A stretch of DNA of 64,000 nucleotides from Isochrysis galbana (lineage: Eukaryota; Haptophyta; Isochrysidales; Isochrysidaceae), in contig CM030934.1 in the NCBI GenBank assembly GCA_018136815.1, positions 7,026,573-7,090,572 on the forward strand, in the 5' to 3' direction. Below the pieces are notes generated by a model. It was not told the origin of the DNA. It did no database searches and was given only the letters and a program-made list of their open reading frames with translations. Shown one piece after another: positions 10,701-19,899 of the stretch (the first letter of the stretch is position 1; every line of letters begins with the position of its first letter). A program made the position numbers and the translations under genes.

Positions 10701-13700
10701 GCAGCTTGTCAACGGCAGTGTCAAGCTCGGCGCCACGAGCTAGCCTCACGTTTTGTATTCGTTCGAGATGTGATTGACCGATCGACATGCGCATCGTAGT
10801 TGACCGGAAGCCGCGGGCCACTGGGGCCTCTTCGTCGAATTTCGCCGCATCGGCTGACGCATCGGGTACGAGTGCCAGCCCTTGTGCTGGGCCATAGTGT
10901 ATGATCGCCTGGGGCAGGGGAGGAGAGGCAAGATCCTGAAATTGCCCGAGTGCGCACCTGATCGACTTGCGTTGCACACATACGCCCGAAACTTGTCGTT
11001 CTGGACATTTTTGCGCACGTGCTTTGTGAGCGTTTGTCCGCATCCATGTCCGTGTCCCCGTGCAGGCAGCGCACGCTGCAATGCAGCCCGAGGCGAATGG
11101 CAAGACATCCGGCTCACCTCAATCGTCTTGAGACGCTCGCAGATGGTTTCAAACTTGTCGGCCTCGAGCCATGCCCACTTAGCCTGCCTCCGTTCTAGCA
11201 GCGCTTGCAGCTTGCGGGCCTTCGCTGACCTCAAACTCGCGAAGTACCTTGCCGTCCCATGCCACTCATTAAGCCACGCCGCCTCATTCTCTTGGGTGCG
11301 CGGCGCAATTCTGATCGACAGTACGAGGTCGTACAATGCCCAGAGGATGGCGAGGACGAGCATGCCGGGTGGAGCCTGGTGAACTCCACCGGCGGATGGA
11401 TCGAAGCGGCGGAGCCCGAAGACCCAAAACACCAATGCACACCAGCCAATAGGTTGGTCCTCGTAGAGGCTCGGTGGTAAAGCTCTGCATTGAGGCGGCG
11501 TGAAGGGCGACTGGAACAATGCGAGCGCGGCAAGAGTGAGGGAAGCAACGGCTCGTAAGAAATGGAAGTAGGTAGATGAGATATTCAGTGCTGACGAGGA
11601 CCAAAACATCGCATGGAAGCAAATCGCAGCGAGTAAGCACATCGGCATGGAGGCTTCCAAGGCGGCTAGGGCGACAATAGTGGCAAGCATGATCGCAAGA
11701 GGGAGGGCGCGTGCGAGCGGCCAACCGTACAAAAAGCCACGCAAAGCCACAGACGCGAGCGACATTTGCGAACCTTCGCCTCTGGGTCGTCGATTCTGAG
11801 AGGCCTCGCGCGACCACCGGCGGCGGGCGGTGCCGGGGAGCAGGCACGCAAGGTGATCCACCCCCGAAGGACCAATAGAGAAGTCCCGGCATAGGGTGCA
11901 AAGGGTCATCGCCAAAATCGCTAGAATTGCGGCGGCGGTCTGCCGGTCGCCTGAGATGCCAAGCCAACAAATGACACCGGACGGGTACGTCGAGGACGGG
12001 CCGTTTGCCTTTTGCTCAGCTACGCTGATGCCCTCGTCTTGGCGGATCGTCTGGCCGTGGGTTGACCAATACGTGGCGTTGATGGCTGCAGGCGGACACT
12101 GACCGACAGCAGGCGCCCAGTTGGCGGAGCCCCATCCCACCCATGGACGCCGAGGGTCGGGCCAGAGGGAAGGAGGTACGGAGACGGCAGCTAGATATGA
12201 GCACGCGACAAACGTGGCGAGAATGAGCCGCGTTGCAAACCACGCCAAGGGGCTCGCCCAACCTTGCGCCGATGTGGAGCCGGTTGGCCCATGGCCGTCG
12301 CGACCAGAGCGCATGGTGTCGGGCACTAACGGGGTGCGTGGGTGCACGTACAAGAGCCGCAGGATGGTAACGGCGAGCAAGAACAGCATTGCCCATGCAG
12401 TCGGATTGAGGGCTGCAGCGACGATGATCATGGCACCTGCAGCCCACGGAAGCAGGAAACGGCCGACGATGGCGATCGCGGCTGCAAACGGTGTGAGTCG
12501 CAAATGTGAGACTTTGACCGTAGATGAAGCAGAACGACGTCGGCCGAGCGGCGTGTAGCTAGTACTGCGCGATACGAGTGGAGCCGTACGGGCTAGGTGG
12601 CCGTGGAGGACCTGTTTGGGTGAGGAGGCGGTTGCGACCCATGCGCTGTTGTCAGGGTGTCCCTACAACGATGCCTTTTGCTGCGTCGTCAGTGCAGCAA
12701 GGAGGTGCCGCGTTGGCGGGAAGCGGCCGGCAAGTCTTCTGGGCATGATCGCGTACCTGTTGTGCTATTGCGAGGAGATGTAATGCGAGCGGTGCTCTCA
12801 TCGCCGCCATCAACTCCCACACGCTCCTGGAAGTCGTGTCGAGTTCTGCAGAGGCGGAGAACCAACGCAAATCGGCCACGCTCAAGCCTAATCCAAGACG
12901 AATTACACCGCTGCCTTGCCCGTTGCTAGCCCCCCTGAAGCGAGGTTGGTCTGCCGATACGGCCCATCCCCCATCTACAGTGGAATTGCGATCGCCCACA
13001 GCGGTAGCCTGCATTCCACCGATGCCAAGCGACCCCAGCTCTAGAGCATACACGAAGACGAGCTCGAGTGCCGAGATCATCCCCGCTGGGAGCCAGAGGT
13101 GGCACAACAACGTAGAGTGCGGCAGGCGCCAGGTATTGGCCGTATGGGCCTGCTGCCCAGAGTCGACCGCCCGGGGATCGAGTGTCCGGCCGCCGAAGGT
13201 GCAAGCGATGGTTGAGAGGAGAAGGACGGCACGGATCGCGTCCGCCTCGCCTGTGTATGCGGACACGATGCAGCAAGCGTAGAGTGCGACGGTCGCGGCG
13301 AGCCCAGTCCACGAGGTCCCGTCACCTGGCCGCGGCGGGGACACAAAGTAGCGGCCGGCACCATGTCCGGTGTCGTCGGAGCTGCTACTGCTCGTCCGCC
13401 CTGCCGAGTCGCTGCTATAAAAGGCGATGTCGGCCTCCGAGTGCCGGGTCCGACCTTGGCGCCGTGGTTTGGCGTGAGCACCCTCCGCGGAAAGCCGCGA
13501 CACACGCGACGACACCACCGAGAGGATGGCCAAGGCCGACAGTGAGCGTGGCGACCAAAAGGCATTGGTCATAAAAAAAGAGCCGGCGCTCTCGCAAAGG
13601 CCGGGCACAAGTCTACACAACTGTTCCGCCACTTGGGCAAATGAGAGGGACCCACCGGTGGCGCCACGATAAACGTCGGTGACGAGACTTTGCACAGCCC

Positions 13701-16700
13701 ACGAGAGAAGTTCTAGTGTGAGCACCGCCTGTCGCAGCGCGTTGTGCCAGGCAGGAGGGCGTGAACCGCGGGCGAGCAGGTGCAAGAACAGGCTCGCCAA
13801 GTAGAGGATGCCCATCAGTCGCACCCCCGGAAGAAGCGCCGCTGCTACCCCGAAGGCCACGTCGGCAAGGGGTGGGACCAATGGTGAAATAAAACGCAGA
13901 GATCGGCCAACGCCCAGAGCGAGGTTGCGTCGACGTCTGCGTCGACGAACGCGGCGAAGCAGCCTTATCGACGCTAGCGACGCGGCATGGGGAACAGGAG
14001 GGACCGATGCCAAGCCATCTAGGTCTGTCGGCACTCTGCTAGGATGTCGTCGGAGATGGCAGCGAGCGGCGACCGCCCACGCGCGGCGAGCTGCGAGAGA
14101 GCGGAACGCGGTTGATCCGAATATGATGCCCTGCGCTGACAGCAGTGGAGCGAGCAGAAGCGACCAACACAACTGGGCAGGTAGGCGTTGGTGAATGGCG
14201 GGCGAGGAATCTAGGAGGGGCAAGGATGGTGGCAGCAGGATGCACCATGTGGCCTGCAGGAAGGCCACGAGCGCGCAGCCGGATTGGAGCGAAGCCCACA
14301 TACGTCTGTGCAAGGGTGGGAAGGTGAGAGCGCAATGTCAGAAGGATGCGTGTCGCTCCAGGAACGAGTAATGGCGTCGAGCAAGGTAGTGTGGGAATGG
14401 ACGTGATGGGCCGCCCTCACCTCGACTGCCTTGTCGATGCTGGCCCAATCCGACAAAATAACACTAGCCACACGACATGCGCCACGCCGGCGTCTGAGAA
14501 AGGCGCCGTCGCTGCGATGATCAGCACAAACAAGGGCAGGTATCTCGAGTACCATAGAGCAAGTGAGAGAGCGGCGAGACCCACGCTCCGAAGAGCTTTT
14601 GGGGTCGCAGAGGCCACCTCGGCAGTCTCCTCCGCAAACGCAACTGCTGCGTCTGCGACGGATGGGCCAGCAAGCAGAGTTACGGCGGCCACTCCCAGCT
14701 GATGGTGGGCAGAGGCTGAGCCCAGGATTGAGACGCGAGGCGGAACAGGCGCGGGAGGCAAGTGGACGCCACGAGTTGTGGGGCCGCGCGTGGCAAGCGC
14801 TGAAGGGCCAGCGCACGACGCCAAGCGAGCGGGTCGAGCCCCACTCGCTCGCAGACTCGTCGCCACGCGAGATGGCAGCCACGACAGACCGTCATGCAGG
14901 TCGATGTCTCGAGAACCGGCGGCGGCGCCCGGCGTGCTGGCGATCGAGCCCGGCTCGGGCATGAAGGTGCTCACAGGACTCTCCCCCCTCACACTGATGT
15001 TGCCGGCCATTGGGTGGACACCAAGGTGATGAGTTGCCGCCACTTCAGCGCCAAGGCCCAGGACCTGCGCAGAGTTCCGGGTGATTGGCCGCTCCCACCA
15101 GCCTGTTTTGGTTGGCGTGCCCATCTGCACAGCTGATTCCGGGCGCTCCGCGGCTGGCAAACACAGGGGCGCGCCCTCGCGCCAAGTCGGCATGCTTTCT
15201 TGCGTCGCAAGGTCTGCCTCGTCGGCCGCCGCGGCATGCAGCGCCGCGATGAACGCAGTGCCGACGAGGATTCCGAGCATCGGTAGGAGCATAAGGGCGC
15301 CTGAATGGATTTGAAGCGGGGAAGCGCCGCTTGCGAGTGCACTGGTCAGCCATGACGGGGCGGGTTCCTCCGGCAATAGGCCAAGGCGGATGAGGGCAAA
15401 CAGCTTGGGCGCCGCTAGTCCCAAGTTGGCAGCGAGCTCGACGTCAGAGCTGGCGCGGGCAGCCTGCACTTCCAGCAAGTATGTCCAGATCGCGTTGGTC
15501 GCGTGGCACGCTACCATCCAGGCCGCTGCAACCACAACGCATCCACGGAGCCACGTGCGCCCTTGCCACCGACCAAGTGACACTGCTTGGTGTGGGTCCG
15601 GCAAAGCGCATACGCACCAGCGCCAGGCCCGCGCAAATAATCCTTCACAGGGTAGAGATAGCTCGCCAGAAGGAAGCGGGCGAAATCCCGGCGATGGAAG
15701 ATTATGAAAGCGCATGGATACGTTGCTTCGCGGTGTTGGTGCCTCCCACGGCCAGCTCGGAGCCGCAAGGAGAGCGAGTAGCCCTACACTAAGCAATATG
15801 AGTCCCGGGAGCGAGAGAGAGACGAGGGGCCAGAGGAGTTGTGCGCAGGCGCCAAGCAGCGCGCAAGCCTCACGTGCCGGATATTGCGCAAGGAGCGCGA
15901 TGCGCCGCCCAGCGGGCTCGACGCGCGATGTGCTGTCGGGGGCGCTCAGGCTGGCTTGAGCCCTCGCTCTCGAGCCGGCCTCCCAACTGCGAGCATTGCC
16001 TCGTCCAAGCGGCCAGGCGAGAGCGAAGCCGAGTAGCACCAGCATCACCGCCTGCGTAGTCTCGCATACAGCGCCCGAGCTCGACGCCGATGTCACCACG
16101 TCCATTTCTCCTGGTGCCGTGGCAGTGCCCTTCGATCCGCTGCCCTTGCCGAGCAGTGGCGCGAGGAGCGGCACTCCAATGAGTCGCAGGAGGGCAGCGT
16201 GCACCGCACCGGTTGGGATGGGCTCAGCGCGCGCGGTGACGTGCAGGCTATACCATACACTCAGCCAGACCACCAAATAGGCTCGGAAGCTCAGCGCTAC
16301 GAGAATCTCGGCCGCCGATCCTGTCCGCATTCCTCCATCCTTGCTGGCGCACCTGCACATCCACTCACGGACGAGCTCACCGAACGCACACAGGCTGCCG
16401 AGGCCGGCGAGTAGGAGGGGCACACCCAGGAGCGACGGACTGAGTGCGGCTGATGCGGCTGCGCCAAGCCCGATGGACACTGATGCGAGCGGCGAGGAGG
16501 GCCGGGCGCAAATGTCAACGAGCAGCCCATTGAGCGCCGCTCTCATCCGATGCAAGACACCTCCAATGGCGAAAGCTTCGATAGAGAGCGCGACTGCCGC
16601 CAGCAGCAGCACGAGAGCATCGGCCAGCACGTGTGGAATCGCCCAGTGGAGCGATGTGGCCAAGGGGGAGGAGGGAGAGAGAGTTGAAGGAGATGAAAGG

Positions 16701-16900
16701 GAAGAGAGAGACGAGAGAGAGAGAGAGAGGATCGAGAGGCCAAGCGCGACAAGGGCGGCAAGAGGAGAGGGCGGCACAAGTAGGCCAAGGAGCAGGTATC
16801 CCATCCCCACCGGTCGAGCACCGCCACACCCGGCGCCCGTCCCCAGGGCCACGTATACCAGCAGCGGAGGCCACCACATCGACGACGCAACGACCGCCAT
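4797..16900 (-). CDS. Piezo mechanosensitive ion channel
   Basis: The model is complement(join(4797..5023, 5129..5438, 5584..6324, 6497..6671, 6855..7027, 7162..8622, 8811..9017, 9143..10525, 10603..10908, 11118..12611, 12757..14305, 14421..16900)), 3501 residues; every junction agrees in phase. Piezo proteins are homotrimeric, force-gated cation channels. The first about 2400 residues are rich in membrane helices with long S/T-rich loops. A segment near residues 2345-2404 (ALDASLLSLPP, then PRPS) matches a conserved Piezo helical unit. Residues 2993-3004 carry the signature PF(x2)E(x6)W (PFAWEIRTFVDW), followed by CEDIYA, the pore-helix segment, a cap region, PPFFPKFVR and the C-terminal LYRSPETL. 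It is clearly longer than animal or plant Piezos (about 2500). The intron starting at 9142 has a GC donor (CAG|GCG). A GTGAGT at about 7285 inside exon 6 could mark an alternative intron. The start is the first ATG, 9 residues ahead of a hydrophobic stretch. Confidence 0.93.
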
Positions 16901-16901
16901 C

Positions 16902-17067
16902 GGACGCCCGACAGAGAGCCCCCCGCCCCCACCGCACGGAGCTAATCTATCCTCTTAAACACCTCTACAAAAGTATCGGAGGGCAAGGACACAGTGCACA
17001 CAAACCATTACTTTACTCTAGAAAGTACGAGTACAATGTACAATGTGGCGGACATGGTACAGGCTGC
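16902..17067. other. shared upstream region of Piezo and LRR remnant
   Basis: A short divergent intergenic region between the Piezo start (minus) and the LRR pseudogene (plus). It includes the Piezo 5' leader. I cannot identify a core promoter element. Confidence 0.4.
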
Positions 17068-17599
17068 CGCTTCGTGGACAAGCGCGCTTCGTGGACAAGA
17101 CACCACCCCCCCATAGCCTCGTCGACAGCGCAAAGATCTTGGCACGGATCGCGAGTCGTCTCGCCTCCCTCGCGCGCACCGCGCACCCCAACCATTCGCT
17201 GCGCTCGCTGCGCTTGAGTTGTGCAGTTGTGCAGACGGCGATGTTTTACGTACGCTCGCCAAAGCCGCGCTCTCATACCTCTCGCGCATCGAGTGGAGTA
17301 CCTTCAATGAAACCTCCAACCTCTCCACCGTGCGTCTGTCCAATGCGGATCTCGACGACGAGGCCTTCGACATGATTGATTTGTCGCGTGCTCGCGTGCT
17401 CGATCGAGGCTCGAGGCTGGAGCGTGCCGGAGGACCCACACGCTCATGCTTAACCGCAACCGGATCGGCCCGGCGGGCGTGCAGCGCCTGTGCGAGCTCG
17501 CGCGAAGCTTTCGGCTGTCGTCGGTGGACCTCTCGTGCAACCCGATTGGCGCGGAGAGCCAGCCAATGCTCAATGCTCTCACAGTTGAGGAAGCTTAGC
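17068..17599 (+). pseudogene. leucine-rich-repeat gene remnant, frameshifted
   Basis: Three frames carry consecutive LRR-type segments: LRSLRLSC (to about 17224), then LRTLAKAALSYLSR and LSTVRLSNADLDDEAFDMI, then LMLNRNRIGPAGVQRLCELA and LSSVDLSCNPIGAES, ending at a TAG at about 17597. The first break is an exact 8-base tandem duplication (TTGTGCAG at 17219-17226 and 17227-17234); without one unit the first two frames join. A second break lies near 17410-17440. A 15-base direct repeat (CGCTTCGTGGACAAG at 17068 and 17085) marks the start. The repeat pattern is that of RNase-inhibitor/NLR-type LRRs. It could be a partial gene with unseen introns, but an exact duplication at the break favours decay. 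Confidence 0.65.
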
Positions 17600-17751
17600 A
17601 GGTACAAGTCACCCTGCTGTGATCAATTACGATGCGCGGGAAGAGTCGTCGTCAAAATGTCAATAGTAATTATAATGTGCATATATACGCGGGGCTAGCA
17701 TCGAGTGCGGGGTGGGGGGTCGAATACCCTAGTAAATTATAATGTGCATGT

Positions 17752-17779
17752 ATACGGGGGAATATAATTTCCCCCGTAT
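17752..17779. repeat. perfect 11-bp hairpin
   Basis: ATACGGGGGAA and TTCCCCCGTAT flank a TATAAT loop. A 22-base direct repeat (AATTATAATGTGCAT(A/G)TATACG) occurs at about 17656 and 17734, just upstream. It adjoins the LINE 5' fragment that begins at 18010. Confidence 0.85.
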
Positions 17780-18010
17780 TCGGGTGGTGCACCGACCGGG
17801 ACTTTTGATGGCCCGCACCTTAGCCTTAGGTTGGAATGAGCATCCACGATGCATGAGATGGATGTTTCCATGATAAGCCTCTCCTCTCCTCGCTCGCTAG
17901 CCCCTGCCATCACAGCCCTCCCCTCGCTCGCCCTCGCCGCTCGCCGCTCGCTCGATGTCGCTCTCGCCGCCGTCCGGCGCGCTCCATCGCGCAACCAACT
18001 ATGAAGTTAG
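17780..18010 (-). mobile_element. LINE 5' end fragment, decayed
   Basis: The element-strand hairpin CTAACT/AGTTGG around TCAT lies at 17995-18010, followed by an ATG at 17987 opening MERAGRRRERHR. The frame closes quickly. Placement of the hairpin directly before ATGGAGCGCGCC matches the other LINE 5' ends in the window. Confidence 0.6.
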
Positions 18011-18121
18011 TCATCCGACTTCAGACGTGCAGTAACGTGTTTTTGCGGGACCAAGGCTCGGCCCATGTGTCATGTATGCACGCTTTACCAATCAACGACA
18101 TCTTTATTATATTTATATATA

Positions 18122-18730
18122 CTACCTCCGTTCCAAAACTAAGGATCCAGGGAAATGTCTCTTAGAGGGGGTCACAAAATGAGATTCGAATGATCGAGAC
18201 ATGTTGCGGGTACATTGGGGCGTATGCCAGATGCGATGGAAGAGAAGACAGCATGACGAAAACGAAAGAAATGATGAGTTTTCATTTCATAAAGGTGCGA
18301 AAAGTTGCGCGCGGCGCGAACCGGCGCGGGTGGCTGGCTGCCGCGCTTTTGCCCTCTGGCCTCTGGCCCTGAGGAGGCAAAGGAGTTGGTTCGAGAGAGT
18401 GCTCTATGAACACGCTTATAACATCACCTTGGCGCAGGCATTTGTTTGACACCAAACGCTGGGTGTTGGCAAAGATTGTGGAGGTAGATGGCGGGGATGA
18501 GTGTATGATTTGCCGCACGGAGCGTTCGTTCTGACAGTGAATAGAGTACGTATGCTTGTCGCATTGGCACTAGGCATAGCCGCATACTAATGACCTTACA
18601 AGCTCTCTTATGTTAAGCCCCAATGTACCCTCCCCAACACCATACCTTTGATGGAGCCCCTTGTTGAAGTTTGTGGCCCTTCCATTCAACCCAAAGCGTG
18701 CGAGGCATCTCAGTTTTGGAACGGAGGTAG
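18122..18730. mobile_element. Tc1/mariner-type MITE with TA duplication
   Basis: Terminal inverted repeats CTACCTCCGTTCCAAAACT (left, from 18122) and its complement (right, ending 18730) are flanked by TA on both sides (18120-18121 and 18731-18732), the mariner/Stowaway target duplication. A second inverted pair lies inside (GGGTACATTGGGG at about 18207; CCCCAATGTACCC at about 18619). At 609 bases, with no frame resembling a DDE transposase, it is non-autonomous. Short open frames inside are not taken as genes. Confidence 0.85.
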
Positions 18731-19367
18731 TAGCTTTGTTGTTGTCCTCCTTGCAGGCTAGCCACGAGTCACCGTCGCAGGGTCCTACATTCGCCCATTC
18801 GCCCTTGTTGCCCTCGCCTCCTTTGTCGCCTGCTTGCCCCTCACCTGGCTTACCTCCTTGCGTGCTCGCTCCTCGCGTTTTTAGGCTAAGTCGCGCGTTC
18901 AGGTATCGCCGGTGCAAGGAGCCGCCCCTTGTGTGACCCTGATTCCCCCTCAGGTGTTGGCCGTTGGATTATATCGTGGCGCTATTTTACTTCGGTCTTC
19001 ATCAAATCACTTAAGGGTTTTCGAAAGATTCCCTCCTTATTCTTGTGCGTAGCTGTCGCCCCCGTCGGATCGTCCGTCGCCCCGTCGCTCTCTTGTCGGC
19101 ATTCTCTTCCTTGTTCGGTCTGTCAGCGGGTTCCTGTGCGTTCCGTGATAAGGATACGTTAGTGTGGAGAGTGTTGACGTGAGTGTGGTGTCATCTCGTC
19201 GGTCTAGTAGGTCTAGCGGACCCCAGCCGTCTGTCGTCTGTCGTTCTTCGTTCGTCGCTCTCGATCTCGTTCTCGTTCCCGTTCTCGTCCCTCGTTCTCA
19301 ACACTACCTCAATACCAAACCTCACCACTCTCTCAGCCTCAGCCTATCCATCCCGACCCTCCCAGCC
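18731..19367. other. intergenic, C/T-rich leader
   Basis: No recognisable gene. The plus strand is pyrimidine-rich from 19040 to 19365 and leads to a small ORF with a good start context, so it may be that ORF's 5' untranslated region. Confidence 0.4.
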
Positions 19368-19526
19368 ATGTCCGCTCCGTCGTCGCGCTCGCCCTCGCCC
19401 AAGCCCGTCCTCCCGCCTTTCTCTGCTGAGGAGGTGGTCCAGCCCGTCATTGGCCACCCGGTGCCACCCCCCAACTTCCGCCGCGCCTCTCGCCGCTTCC
19501 CTTCCGTCCCCTCTGTTCCCATCTGA
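19368..19526 (+). CDS. small proline/serine-rich ORF, doubtful
   Basis: A 52-codon frame starts MSAPSSRSPSPKPVLPPFS in a favourable context (CAGCCATGTCC) after a long pyrimidine-rich leader, and stops at TGA 19524-19526. A GGTAGT follows the stop by one base, so it might be a damaged first exon. I recognise no domain. It could equally be the start of a mobile element's ORF. The next 370 bases to 19899 hold nothing I can name. Confidence 0.3.
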   Translation: MSAPSSRSPSPKPVLPPFSAEEVVQPVIGHPVPPPNFRRASRRFPSVPSVPI

Positions 19527-19899
19527 GGTAGTGGTAACCTCGGATCCGTCATAGAGTCAAGAGTGATGTAGTTGTAAAGATATTTTGATTTTGAATTTTA
19601 GGTGCAACAGCAACAGCGACTGTATGAAAGCTATGAGGATGAGAATGCAAATCGTTTTCTCGTGAATAGTAGTGAATAGTACAATGGGAGATGCAAAGCA
19701 AATGAATGAGATGGATTGGGAGTGGAGAAGCCTAGAGAGCCAGAGGAGTCTGGTGCGAGGGACGCGACCCAGCCGATGCGTGAAATATCCACTATGGACT
19801 TTTGTTGGCAAGTAGCAATTTGTGCGACGCTTGCCACCGTCACCGGTACGGCTTGGAGGAAAACCGACCTACAGGGAATGAACAAGGAGAGAGCGCATA

